A DNA stretch of 41,604 bases, from assembly GCA_964437465.1 (NCBI GenBank), contig CAYTGI010000011.1, forward strand, positions 1 to 41,604. Reading direction: 5' to 3'. A program made the translations under genes and the position numbers. Every line of letters starts with the position of its first letter. The stretch's first letter is position 1. Below the pieces are notes generated by a model. It did no database searches and was not told the DNA's origin. It saw nothing but the letters and a program-made list of their open reading frames with translations. The DNA comes from JAGQLF01 sp964437465. GTDB lineage: Bacteria > Patescibacteriota > Dojkabacteria > J137. This document shows, piece after piece, positions 27,001 through 35,749 of the stretch.

Positions 27001-29645
27001 GTACCTATACTCAAAATATCATTAGCACTCGAACCAATCCTAATTCTTCCAGTTGTACCAACATCAATAATTGAGAATAATGTATTCGTTCCATCAGTTA
27101 CGTTTAATGTATCAGTTCCATCAAAACTAACTCTTGTGTCGCCATCAGTTCCAAATAGTAACTGCTCTGTATCTTGGAACTCCCAATCCCCAGTTATATC
27201 TAAATTTGCTGTTGGATCAAAATCAATTGTTAACTCATCCGTAGCTCCAGCAGTAGTGTTTATAGCTGTCCCTCCAATAAATGTTAAATCATCTCCTGCA
27301 TTTATTGTCTGAGTACCTGTATCACCAATAACATCAAAGGCGCTTGTAGCCCAAGTTAAAACTCCAGATCCATTTGTTTGTAAGAATTCACTAGCATTAC
27401 CATCAGTTGTCGGAAGTGTAAGAGTATAGTTAGCTCCTATACTTGGGGTAACTAAACTAATAGTATTAGATGTACCATCGAACAAAGTAATCGAACCTGC
27501 TGTTGTTGCATTACCTAAAGTAGCTACACCACCCTCTGCTAATAGATCTCCTGTTAAGAGTAGATCTCCCTCATTGGCATTATCCGTCAGGGCTGCTAGT
27601 AAATTATTTGAAGCATCAGTAAACTCTAACCTGTCATCTCCTGCCTCATCATAGTCAATATTAAATTCATAGTTAGTTCCAAAACTAAGCTCTAAATCAT
27701 CCACTATAGATACGCCGGCTCCAGTAACTACAAAAGTGTCGTCAGGTCCATAAATGATTCGTCCTGATTCTCCGTTGATTGCATACATCTGTAAAATCCC
27801 GTTCGATGTTGTGCCATCTCCTATTCTTACGGTTTGAGTAGCAACGTCAACACTAAATGGAGCAGCTAAAGTAGAAGCACCTATAGCAAAGTCATCTGAT
27901 GTTTGAGTTAGATAAGTTAAAGTTCCTGAGTCAGTGAATAACCCAGTCCCTGCAACCCAACCACAGTTTGTCTCACTAACATCACAAAGCAGATCATCAC
28001 CAAAATAAAGATCCGCCGTAGCTCCAGTTCCAGTTGTTCCGATACTAATTACATCGTTTGTATTCGAACCTATTCGAACTCTTCCAGTTGTACCTGCATC
28101 AATTATTGAGAATAATGTATTAGTACCATCAGTGACATTCAAGGTATCCGTTCCATCAAAACTAAATCTAATATCTGCATCATTACCAAAAAGTAATTGT
28201 TCAGAATCTTGAAACTCCCAATCCCCAGTTATATCTAAAGCTGCTGTTGGATCAAAATCTATTGTTAGTTGGTCTGTATCTCCTGCAGTTGTTGTAATTG
28301 CAGTTCCCCCAATTATCGTTAAATCATCTCCAGCGTTTATGGCTTGTGTTCCAGAGTCACCCAACAAATTAAATGTACTTGTAGTCCAAGTTAAGGCTCC
28401 GTTACCATCAGTTTGTAAAAATTCATTAGCATTACCGTCAGTAGTAGGAAGTGTTAAAGTATAATCCGCCCCAATCGTTGGAGCAATAATACTTATAACA
28501 CTAGAGGATCCGTCACTAAGTTTCAACTGACCTGTTGAGCTTGGTGTTCCAAGTGTTAAGTTTCCATCAATAACTACTTCAGCATCAGTGCCAATGTAAT
28601 CAAAAGAAGCTATTAATGAATCAGCCGAATCAACAATCTCTAGCCGATCATCACCTGTCTCATCGTAAAGAAGTTTAATATCGTTGTCTGACCCAAGAAT
28701 CAATTCGATATTATCTGTTAATCTAAAATCTCCTCCAGAGAATTGAAGTAGATCAAGAGTATATTCAAGTCTTCCTGTATCTCCAGTTGATGAATAAAAG
28801 TCTAATCTTGCGTTAGTTCCAGATCCACTTCCGAGCCTTGTCAAATTCTCACTTTCATCAACGCTAAAAGCTGAAACTAAGGTTGAAGACAGAGAAAGAT
28901 CAGAACCGGAAGAAGTTAAGTAAGTTACGTTACCATTAATCGTCCAAAGTCCTCCTCCACCTCCAGATGCAGCATTTAAAGCATGAAGCAATGAGTTGTA
29001 TCCTCCAGGAAGTGAGTTATAAGTCGCATCACTAAAATCTATTGCAGTTGCTGTATTAACATCATTAAACTGAATTACATCTGAAAGATTAGTAACATCT
29101 TCAGAAGAAGCTGAAGTTTGAGATCTAAAAGCATATGGTGTTGCTGTGAACTTTTTTCTAGCAAACACCTCTGGAGTTACAAAATCTCCGTTCCCATCAT
29201 CATCAAACTCAATTTCAAAATATAAGTTTGTGTAATCTTCCCAGTTAAATCCCCCACCACTTGTTGTACATAAGTTATTAGGATCAGCCCCAGGATCACT
29301 ATCCCAACTTCCACCAAGAGTAGTATTACAGATACCTCCTATATCAAAATTAAATATTCCATTGTAATCCCCTAGTTCAATATCCTGGTGAATCTCAGTC
29401 CAGAAAGCTGTTCCCCCAGTTGTCACATCGTAAATACTAACTCTAAAATCACAAGTGTCAGCACCAGCCACAATACAACTCGGAGCTCCAGCATTTAAAT
29501 TAGTTCCATCACTTTTGTTGACTATCTTCCCTTGAAAGCTTACTTCTTCTATAACTTGAGCACTAGTAAAATTAAGCAGTGCAAATGAAAGCCCAACAGT
29601 TAGGACTGTCAAAAAGCTTATTAGTATAATTAATTTCTTTCTCAT
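23997..29645 (-). CDS. Giant exported repeat protein with an S74 (tail-fibre chaperone) domain
   Basis: The 1882 residues start with a signal peptide (about 1-30), then a domain of about 145 residues (VSFQGKIVNKSDGTNL to ARKKFTATPYAFRS) common at the front of such proteins. The body is beta-repeat modules: TYLT...DDFAIG..L..PFSVDV (five copies), FGTDSDF.I.YDETTDDRLEF and LLCDVSETNCGW (three copies, paired cysteines). One stretch is duplicated at a spacing of 345 residues. At 1646 SDFRLKKNI begins a Peptidase S74 domain (Ser1646, then GLIAQDVEELFPE), the intramolecular chaperone of phage tail spikes, which trimerises the fibre and can cut itself off. Unusually it is followed by a coiled coil (about 1730-1778) and a beta domain (1785-1882). 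This is likely a trimeric surface fibre. There are no phage genes around it. Confidence 0.9.
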   Translation of the reverse strand: MRKKLIILISFLTVLTVGLSFALLNFTSAQVIEEVSFQGKIVNKSDGTNLNAGAPSCIVAGADTCDFRVSIYDVTTGGTAFWTEIHQDIELGDYNGIFNFDIGGICNTTLGGSWDSDPGADPNNLCTTSGGGFNWEDYTNLYFEIEFDDDGNGDFVTPEVFARKKFTATPYAFRSQTSASSEDVTNLSDVIQFNDVNTATAIDFSDATYNSLPGGYNSLLHALNAASGGGGGLWTINGNVTYLTSSGSDLSLSSTLVSAFSVDESENLTRLGSGSGTNARLDFYSSTGDTGRLEYTLDLLQFSGGDFRLTDNIELILGSDNDIKLLYDETGDDRLEIVDSADSLIASFDYIGTDAEVVIDGNLTLGTPSSTGQLKLSDGSSSVISIIAPTIGADYTLTLPTTDGNANEFLQTDGNGALTWTTSTFNLLGDSGTQAINAGDDLTIIGGTAITTTAGDTDQLTIDFDPTAALDITGDWEFQDSEQLLFGNDADIRFSFDGTDTLNVTDGTNTLFSIIDAGTTGRVRIGSNTNDVISIGTTGTGATADLYFGDDLLCDVSETNCGWVAGTGLFTDSGTLTYLTQTSDDFAIGASTLAAPFSVDVATQTVRIGDGTTSNGILQMYAINGESGRIIYGPDDTFVVTGAGVSIVDDLELSFGTNYEFNIDYDEAGDDRLEFTDASNNLLAALTDNANEGDLLLTGDLLAEGGVATLGNATTAGSITLFDGTSNTISLVTPSIGANYTLTLPTTDGNASEFLQTNGSGVLTWATSAFDVIGDTGTQTINAGDDLTFIGGTAINTTAGATDELTIDFDPTANLDITGDWEFQDTEQLLFGTDGDTRVSFDGTDTLNVTDGTNTLFSIIDVGTTGRIRIGSSANDILSIGTVGTGADGDLYFGDDLLCDVSESNCGWAAGQGGLFTDGGAITYLTQETDDLAIGAQTLVAPFSVDVDSNIVRIGDGVNDTNDARLMFYASDATNDGTIAFRDTDLFELDGADLLFQDNRTAFFGTDSDIQITYDETTDDRLEFSNGTNLLAALTDNSGQGDLLLSGDIDIDGNLFSLGTAGTGDATISLFANDGDTGVLTYTTNDRIELTGGGFLIADDLAFTFGTDSDFNIAYDETTDDRLEITDSASNLLATITDQGTTGGIMVTDDFYVNAIGLNDSGVDNITSAASILGVYDEFVNSTGTNIQDVLKDLDDAIAGGGSLFLSAGGVTYRSDSADDFSVGAGATIVSPFSVDVDTNTVRIGDGVSDANDPTLAFFASDATNSGEIVFTDDDRFTFNNADVLLNDDLSLFFGTDADAFLIYDETTDDRLELGFGANTFLFIDDVASETYGAFEFTGTTTLGTGLAGAETALYINPAAGFTGSLLDIDVDGSDIFEVSTTGVRSDVPATFSNAGDVQIAYDLQFTNSTAANILSDSPLYITAGDLVSDEDLILSANNDGYVIVDDRLDVEDIIRLGGNANNYLGTSVGSNPATDDLFWGDQLLCDASETNCGFGSEFTDGGTITYLTDTAEDFAIGGSSLSAALSIDVSENLLQVGTGSTANGRIDLFSTNGNSVRFEATDSDVLELNNGGFIFNQAGDAVDFVIEGDTDPDLFFADGSADFIGIGTNSPSDKLDVRGDIRVGTGSTGCVKDADGTVIAGTCSSDFRLKKNISPVGSILDRYSRLEPVTYNWRADEFPERGLGTKKVTGLIAQDVEELFPELISVDNDGFKQIDFTTLSFYSIQAIKDQTESISGLSSSLEIIEGKINSIETSLNEIENLKNRIDSLESQIASMNANQGGTQTLSEAIIQGKLTVQGKVYLSSDSVGSGTIYVGGTETTINFSGSYENIPKINITPNGDSYLISPIDYVVTNKTVAGFTVRILAPQSYDFTFDWIAFGTN
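26765..28540 (-). repeat. Internal duplication within the S74 fibre gene, 1035-base spacing
   Basis: The block encoding TPSIGANYTLTLPTTDGN through GDDLLCDVSESNCGW and PFSVDV occurs twice. Matching points (the bases for the LPTTDGN region) lie 1035 bases, or 345 codons, apart. Protein identity is high over about 250 residues while third bases differ, so it is an old but conserved duplication. Confidence 0.75.
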
Positions 29646-29675
29646 GACTGGCTGACGCCAAAATCAGTTAAATAT

Positions 29676-29704
29676 ATTCTATTTAAATAAGTACCGAATA
29701 ACAA
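29676..29704 (-). promoter_or_regulatory. Predicted promoter of the S74 fibre gene
   Basis: TTGTTA (29704-29699) and TAGAAT (29681-29676) with a 17-base spacer, ending about 30 bases before the ATG at 29645. The leader has no obvious Shine-Dalgarno site. Confidence 0.5.
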
Positions 29705-29749
29705 TTTTTCTTTATACATAATTCATTTACTTACATTTATATATCTTTA

Positions 29750-32700
29750 CTATTCAAAACGCAGTGCACTTCCTTTGTTAAATTCTATTAATATATCTTC
29801 TTCGTTTAACTCATAATTCCAAATCTTTAGTTCGTCAATTCTACCTGAGTGGTTAAGAGTATTATTTCTAGAGCCTATTTCAATTTGTTTATTATTTAAA
29901 ATGGTTCCAGATAATGTAGATATAACACTATCAGGTATGAGCTTAGTCCCGTCTAAATAAACGTTTACACCACTTGAACTAGAGGATCCATCATATGATA
30001 AACATACGTGATACCACCTATTAATTTCAAAAATAGTGTCATAGTTGACAACTATTGCATTTAATGGCCATGAGCTTATGATATATAGGGTTAATCCATT
30101 AGCATCTCCTCCTGAAATACTGCCGTCATAAGCAGTAAACTCCCAACCCCTCAAACTGCCGTCAAGTTTACTTATAATTGTATTTGAAGTAGAGCTTAGA
30201 TCATCGTGATAAATCCACGAGCAAATACTAAAAGAATCTGTGTTTTCAAAATCAAAAAAGGATTCATTAGATAGAAGGACCTTGTCATTAATACCATCAA
30301 AATGTAAAGCATTATTGAGTTGCCCATCAACCCAATCTGTTACAGGATCCATATTTGTTAGAGTTCCATGACTATCATTACCAGAGTAATCGTAAGCCGT
30401 ATTTCCCTCTCCTCTATCCATCTTCCAGTAGCCTACTGGTGCACCGTTATTGTACTCTTTTGCAACATCTCTTTGATTTAGGGTTCTATTTAAATATTTA
30501 ACTTCGTCGAGCACTCCATTAAATGCGCCCCATTCTTGCGAGGTTGGCCTAGCTATTCCAAAAGATGAATTTGCACCATTAGCATCTGTTAATGCCCCGT
30601 TATATGAGGTATTTTCATGAACAAGCTCTCCGTCTAAATATATTTTTACACCAGTTGTAGCATCATAGGTTAAAGCTACATGGTACCAAATATTATTTTG
30701 TATACCAGCATTAAAAGTTGATGACCCATCAAGGCCAGGTGTATCCATGTAATATTCAATATTAGTACCATCCGTACCAAATTCAAAGTTATCAATAGCA
30801 ACATCATCGCTCTTAGCTATTAAGACATTGTCAATCGTATGATTAGTTGGGTCATTTATATCTGTAATGCGTTTAAACCAAGTACTGAAAGTAAAATTAC
30901 TAGGATTATTCATAACCCTAAAGCTATTTGATAAATCGATATAGTCGTCGATCCCATCAAATTCTAATCCATTTCCATATACTCCTTTAACCCAATCGTT
31001 GTCGTCCATGCTTGAATCCATTGCAGCTAAGACACTGTCATTTCCAAGATTATTAACTGATGTACCGGATTTACTATTGAAGTCAAAATGCAGATTTGGT
31101 CTATCTTCCTCAAGCCCTCCAATCAATTCTGGAAAACCATCATATCTTTCAGAAGGAGCAACTCTTCTGTATAAAGCATTCATTTCATAAGGCTCAAGCG
31201 CTCTGTTATACATATAGACCTCATCGATATTTCCATGCCATGGTCTACGATTAGCTAGGTTAGCGTCGTTTGGAAATAGAGCTCCAAACCTTGCTTCACC
31301 ACCATCCGTAATAAAAATATCGTGATTAGTTCCTGTTGATAATGATGAGACTTGTTCACCATTAACGTAAAGGTATAAAACATCTCCCTTATGAACCATT
31401 CCAATATGGGTCCACTCTGAGTCCCATTGATGTCCAAAATAATCTAAATCAATGTCATTAGTACCGTCCCTATATACAACTTGAATCTGATCATTACCCT
31501 TTTCAGCTGTCATTATTATCGCATCATTATTCGGAAAACTACCTCTATTTAAGAAAAGTATTCTCCTCCCTTGGGTATCAGAATCAGCAGCTAAATTTTT
31601 CACCCATACACTTGCACTAAAGTCATTTAACCTTAAATCATATTTCTTGCTCTCTCCAAACTCTATTTCAACTGAATCGTTATCTCCGTCAAAAAGCATT
31701 GACCCCCCAGCCACTCCAACATCAGGTTGTGTTCCGTTATAAGCGAATGCATTATTTGGATCAGGACCAAAATCTCTAATCTCACCTGGCGTTCCATCTA
31801 CCTCTTTTTCATTGAAAGGATAATACGCAATTAGCCCTTTTGAAGGTACATTTTGAATTTGAGCTTTAATGTATATGTCAGCAATTTCCTCATTAGATAA
31901 AGCTCTGTTGTAAATCCTAAAATCATCAACTGTACCTGATATATACTCTGTATTGTATCTACCTAACTCAAGATTAGAATTATTTAGTAAAGTACCTGAA
32001 CTTGGTCCTGATACATCTCTATCAAGAACACCATTAATATACAGCTCAATTCTGTTGGTAGCACCATTTCGAACTGCAGTTATGTGTACCCATTCATTTC
32101 TAACATCTGTTACCCCTTCTGCCCTATAAGTTGTTGATCCGTTATTTAACACAAACCAAACTGTTCCATCAGACCTTAATTCTAAACCATAGTAACTATT
32201 AGCTGCTGTAACCCTTTTATTGAAAATCCACCCTGGATCATTGTTTAAATTAAACCATCCTGATATTGAAAAAGAATCACTAACGTCAAAATCAAACGTA
32301 TCGTCTGCTAAATCAACATATTCATTTGTTCCATCAAAATTTAATGCATTTCCGAGTTTTCCTAATTGCCAATCCTCATCCTCCATATTTTCTAAAGAAC
32401 CATCATTAGCATTTAGCGTACTATCAGCTGCAGTTGTTCCTGATCTCTCGTCAAACTTCCAGTGTCCTACTAATCCTGTATCTAAATCAAGTTCATTCCC
32501 ATTTCCTCCCAATAAATTCGTACCAGTATTATATTCCTCTTTAATCTCATTAGAATCTAAAACTTTATTATGTATTTTTAATTCATCGATAGTTCCATCA
32601 AATTGGTAGTTCGTTTCCCAGCCTATGTAATTTGGATTAAACGCTGTTGTTGCCGCAATATCTGAAAGACCTGTCGCGGTTCCGTCTAAATCTCCATCCA

Positions 32701-33901
32701 GATAAAAGCTTACTTCGTTATTGTTACTTCCATTGTATGTAAAAACCACAGCAACATGATGCCAGGTATTTAACTGTAACTCTGTCTGAGCATATGCAAT
32801 CCTATTTCCTCCAGTTTCGTTTGTATCAAAGCCAATTTTATATCTGTTAACAACGTCACTCTGTCCTCTAATCATAAAAAGCGCCCCATTGTCGTCTACT
32901 CCAGTTCCTCTGTTTGAAAATATAGGTTCAACAAATTCTGCTGAAAAACTATCAATATTTATCCAAGCTGAAATTGTAAAGTCTTTACCAGCTAGGTCTA
33001 ATTTTTCATCGTACGGAATAGCTGTTCTATCGTTTGAGCCATCGAATTCTAGACAGAAATCTATAATACACTCATCAACTCTAGCAGGATCATCAGAACC
33101 ACTCAAAGAGCTTGAACCCAAGGTCCCGTTTAAATCTGGTCTAGCATATCCTTTATTAAAAAGCGTCTGACCATTATTTTCGTTAAAATCTAAATGTAAT
33201 AAAGGTGAACTTTCATTCTCTTCTTCTCCCGAATCTGAAAAGAAGTTAGGAATAGAATCCGCATGCTTAGTCACGGCTACCCAATCAACTTCCAATGTAT
33301 TAGTTGTATCAGAATTCTCTATTTTAATATTCATATTCTCATTTGGAAGATTTGTTGAAATTGAACCGTTAGCAGTATTATTGACTCTAAAATCTGCCGA
33401 ATTAGAATCTAAACTTATATCAAAAATTGTTGAATTTGTAGTCTCATTTTCAGATCCAGTAACTGTAGAAACAGTTGATTCATCTGAAGAAACATTCTTG
33501 TAATTACCAATAGCTGAATCAAATAAAAAGCCTATTGAGTCATCATCCGTAAAAGCATTACCAACACTAGAATTACTGAAGCCAATATAGCCTTGATTTA
33601 GATCAGTTGAACTTTGAGATGCTCCTACAACAAGTTTAGAATTACCACTAGTTTGAAAATCAGAAACTATGACTTCACTATTATCTAGAATAACTTTTCC
33701 GGAGTTTAAAGATGGACTTCCATTTAAACTCCATCTATCGGTAATGCTTCTATCAAAAATCTCAACATCGCTAACTTCGAAAAAAGAGAAAGGATCCGAT
33801 TGATTGTTATATTCAGTATCTACCCAATCTTCTGTTTTAAATTCATTCTTAATTCTGAGTTCGTCTAATAACCCATCAAAATACCTAGTATCTCTAAAGT
33901 G
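29750..33901 (-). CDS. C-terminal part (frameshifted) of the giant DUF2341/LamG surface protein: five and a half LamG domains
   Basis: The frame is open from 33901 to 29750 (about 1383 residues); the first ATG at 33334 is internal and not a true start. It begins FRDTRYFDGLLDELRIKNEF, the last strand of the LamG domain whose front is in the adjacent upstream frame. It continues through a non-LamG linker domain (about 33860-33330) and then five more concanavalin-like LamG domains. Each starts with a variant of HLDFNENNG or GYWKMDRGEG, has an FDG..D.(V/I)(D/E)L core and ends with (I)DE(L/V)K..N..L. It ends in LNEEDILIEFNKGSALRFE without an anchor. LamG domains usually bind glycans or proteins. 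See the N-terminal part for the evidence that the two are one gene. Confidence 0.82.
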   Translation of the reverse strand, partial: HFRDTRYFDGLLDELRIKNEFKTEDWVDTEYNNQSDPFSFFEVSDVEIFDRSITDRWSLNGSPSLNSGKVILDNSEVIVSDFQTSGNSKLVVGASQSSTDLNQGYIGFSNSSVGNAFTDDDSIGFLFDSAIGNYKNVSSDESTVSTVTGSENETTNSTIFDISLDSNSADFRVNNTANGSISTNLPNENMNIKIENSDTTNTLEVDWVAVTKHADSIPNFFSDSGEEENESSPLLHLDFNENNGQTLFNKGYARPDLNGTLGSSSLSGSDDPARVDECIIDFCLEFDGSNDRTAIPYDEKLDLAGKDFTISAWINIDSFSAEFVEPIFSNRGTGVDDNGALFMIRGQSDVVNRYKIGFDTNETGGNRIAYAQTELQLNTWHHVAVVFTYNGSNNNEVSFYLDGDLDGTATGLSDIAATTAFNPNYIGWETNYQFDGTIDELKIHNKVLDSNEIKEEYNTGTNLLGGNGNELDLDTGLVGHWKFDERSGTTAADSTLNANDGSLENMEDEDWQLGKLGNALNFDGTNEYVDLADDTFDFDVSDSFSISGWFNLNNDPGWIFNKRVTAANSYYGLELRSDGTVWFVLNNGSTTYRAEGVTDVRNEWVHITAVRNGATNRIELYINGVLDRDVSGPSSGTLLNNSNLELGRYNTEYISGTVDDFRIYNRALSNEEIADIYIKAQIQNVPSKGLIAYYPFNEKEVDGTPGEIRDFGPDPNNAFAYNGTQPDVGVAGGSMLFDGDNDSVEIEFGESKKYDLRLNDFSASVWVKNLAADSDTQGRRILFLNRGSFPNNDAIIMTAEKGNDQIQVVYRDGTNDIDLDYFGHQWDSEWTHIGMVHKGDVLYLYVNGEQVSSLSTGTNHDIFITDGGEARFGALFPNDANLANRRPWHGNIDEVYMYNRALEPYEMNALYRRVAPSERYDGFPELIGGLEEDRPNLHFDFNSKSGTSVNNLGNDSVLAAMDSSMDDNDWVKGVYGNGLEFDGIDDYIDLSNSFRVMNNPSNFTFSTWFKRITDINDPTNHTIDNVLIAKSDDVAIDNFEFGTDGTNIEYYMDTPGLDGSSTFNAGIQNNIWYHVALTYDATTGVKIYLDGELVHENTSYNGALTDANGANSSFGIARPTSQEWGAFNGVLDEVKYLNRTLNQRDVAKEYNNGAPVGYWKMDRGEGNTAYDYSGNDSHGTLTNMDPVTDWVDGQLNNALHFDGINDKVLLSNESFFDFENTDSFSICSWIYHDDLSSTSNTIISKLDGSLRGWEFTAYDGSISGGDANGLTLYIISSWPLNAIVVNYDTIFEINRWYHVCLSYDGSSSSSGVNVYLDGTKLIPDSVISTLSGTILNNKQIEIGSRNNTLNHSGRIDELKIWNYELNEEDILIEFNKGSALRFE

Positions 33902-35334
33902 CTAGCTAATCTTCCAATAACCATATCTCTTAGACCTTGATTACCAGAAGGTGTAATCGTACCTTGATCAACTCCGTCGATGTATAAAGTCATGCTCGTA
34001 CCTGACTGATGAGTAGCTGTAAAAAAGTGCCAGTTATTATCATCGTAAGCACTCGCTGTATTTATATTGCTCCCTCCAACTGCTCCAAGAGGTGATCTAT
34101 GTAAAAATCTTGCATTACCTCCTGTACCTAACTCAATAAGTACTCCATGATTTCCACCACCCGTTGCTGCAAATATACTTTGACTTGTACTTTCGTCTGT
34201 TGCTTTAAACCATCCAGAGATTGTGTAGTCATTCTCAATAGTATCGCTACCTAAATTAATCCAATCATCCACTCCATCAAATTCAATTGCTTTTCCAATC
34301 CTTCCTTCAACCAAATCTTCTGTACTCATTGAACCGTTAGTAGTTCCCTCATTATTATCAGTTGAGTCGTTAATCTGAGGCCCAGAACCGGAAGGATCAT
34401 CATTCATATGATAAACACCGATATAGTTTGAGCTCCAAGTCGATATATCATTTACCTCAGATCCATTAGGATTATCGTAGTAAATATAAAACTCTGTATC
34501 TGTAGAGGCTGATATAGTTGAGGCTTTAAACCAAAGCTCTCCTGTATTTAATATAGTATCAATTCCAACTAACTCACGACTTAATTTAGTTGTTCCATCT
34601 GAAGAAGTTACTACAATATCTGCTCCATCACTTTTTACATGATTAAAAAATTCAGACCCAAGAACTTGTAGATCAACATAAACAGGAAAGTCTGTTTGAT
34701 CTGTATTAGGAACCTGACTATTTAGTACAGTGATTTTTTGTCTTCGATTCCAAGAGTTATCGTACCAACTTCCTGAGTTATAGCTAAAGGCATCAAAGTA
34801 TTCAAAAGTGTTGTACGGATTAGAATTTGTGTCAGCGTAAGGATTACCATAATACATAAAGATAGTAGTTCCCTCAGATTCTAAACGATTTAGCTTAACC
34901 CAGAAATCATTTGAGGAATCTAAGTGGCATGGATTACTATCGTCTTCTTCCCAGTGATCTAAGATATTTCCTTGAATATCTGTAAACCTAATGTCCTCGC
35001 AGTTCTTTTTCAGCTTCCCTTGGCTATACAAAAGATTAGTATTTATATTAATTACACGAACTTGAAAATTCTCAAGATCTGAACTATTACCACTAATAAA
35101 GAGTTCACGTCGATATTGCCATGCATCATTTAACCATGCTGCTTCTGCTTTGTTTAATTGTGCAAACAACAAATATATTCCACTTCCAGAAATGATGAAG
35201 GTAATTATGAAAAGAATGTATAGTCCTTTACCACTTTTCTGAATGAGATTATTTAGGCGTGAGAAAACAGCACTACGAAAAGCACTTGAAAAATAAACGC
35301 TTCGTGAGCGCCGTTTTTTTCTACCTAAGTACAT
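33865..35334 (-). CDS. N-terminal part of the giant DUF2341/LamG surface protein, ends at a frameshift
   Basis: The 489 residues open with a basic tail (MYLGRKKRRSRSVYF) and one membrane helix (about 38-60), giving an N-terminal anchor. Then come two DUF2341 domains (WQYRRELFISGNSS at about 72 and NRRQKITVLNSQVPNTD at about 200), each with an MYYGNPYADT or IYYDNPNGSE strand. A LamG domain (GVYHMNDDPSGSGP from about 308) is cut off after MVIGRLAST by out-of-frame residues and a stop. Reading one more base in the three-A run at 33896-33898 (TTT to TTTT on the coding strand) continues straight into TFRDTRYFDGLLDELRI. The joined span is then 5586 bases, 1861 residues. Draft-assembly error is the simplest cause; genuine inactivation or phase variation remain possible. 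Confidence 0.85.
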   Translation of the reverse strand: MYLGRKKRRSRSVYFSSAFRSAVFSRLNNLIQKSGKGLYILFIITFIISGSGIYLLFAQLNKAEAAWLNDAWQYRRELFISGNSSDLENFQVRVININTNLLYSQGKLKKNCEDIRFTDIQGNILDHWEEDDSNPCHLDSSNDFWVKLNRLESEGTTIFMYYGNPYADTNSNPYNTFEYFDAFSYNSGSWYDNSWNRRQKITVLNSQVPNTDQTDFPVYVDLQVLGSEFFNHVKSDGADIVVTSSDGTTKLSRELVGIDTILNTGELWFKASTISASTDTEFYIYYDNPNGSEVNDISTWSSNYIGVYHMNDDPSGSGPQINDSTDNNEGTTNGSMSTEDLVEGRIGKAIEFDGVDDWINLGSDTIENDYTISGWFKATDESTSQSIFAATGGGNHGVLIELGTGGNARFLHRSPLGAVGGSNINTASAYDDNNWHFFTATHQSGTSMTLYIDGVDQGTITPSGNQGLRDMVIGRLASTLEILGILMGY

Positions 35335-35364
35335 AGAGTTACAAAAAAAATGTACTTCTAAGTT

Positions 35365-35393
35365 AGTATAGGTTTATAGAGAAATGATTGCAA
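35365..35393 (-). promoter_or_regulatory. Predicted promoter of the DUF2341/LamG gene
   Basis: TTGCAA (35393-35388) and TATACT (35370-35365) with a 17-base spacer, about 30 bases ahead of the ATG at 35334. An eight-T tract lies in the leader. Confidence 0.5.
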
Positions 35394-35404
35394 TATAAGG
35401 ATAA

Positions 35405-35749
35405 TCAGTCTTTTTTATCAAGTTTTTCTTTAAGTTTTTTATTCTCTTCAACTAAGGCCACAATTGCCTGGTAGGTAAGCTCATTGAACTTCTGTTGTCT
35501 CATACTCTCTCTTTCAACGACATTAATAACAATATTTTTTAGTTTTGAAAGTATTTTTTCTTTAATTTTTCCTAAAGTTCCATTTGAATTAGGCTGGAAT
35601 TTATAAAGGTTAGACAAGGTGCTTTTTGATTGTTCTAAACTTGGAAGAATGTACTTACTTAGTTTCTCATCATTAGATAAATCTTCTTTGTTTAAACCCT
35701 CCTTTTCAAGTAAATCATCCACTTTTTTTAGAACTTCTTCTTGTGTCAT
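35405..35749 (-). CDS. Small helical cytoplasmic protein, unknown function
   Basis: The 114 residues are almost entirely helix-forming, with no signal or membrane segment. After an acidic start (TQEEVLKKVDDLLEKEGLN), the second half (KIKEKILSKLKNIVINVVERESMRQQKFNELTYQAIVALVEENKKLKEKL) resembles the helical extension that often precedes the catalytic domain of cell-envelope methyltransferases and glycosyltransferases. Here it stands alone. Its ATG overlaps the upstream beta-propeller stop (ATGA), so it is co-translated. A scaffold or membrane-surface docking protein is a guess. Confidence 0.7.
   Translation of the reverse strand: MTQEEVLKKVDDLLEKEGLNKEDLSNDEKLSKYILPSLEQSKSTLSNLYKFQPNSNGTLGKIKEKILSKLKNIVINVVERESMRQQKFNELTYQAIVALVEENKKLKEKLDKKD

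Noticed and set aside
23997..29645. Prophage, because of the tail-fibre-like S74 protein
   Set aside because: No capsid, terminase, integrase or other phage genes are nearby. The protein has a Sec signal peptide and lies among other envelope genes.
31255..31437. Small frames antisense to, or out of frame within, the giant surface-protein genes
   Set aside because: They are shadows of strongly supported coding frames, with no domains, start context or separate composition.
33334..33334. ATG as true start of a separate LamG gene
   Set aside because: The frame is open and coherent for over 550 bases upstream, and joins the preceding gene by a one-base shift.
35335..35355. T8 tract before the LamG gene as a terminator
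   Set aside because: No stem precedes it on the relevant strand, and it sits between a good promoter and the start codon.
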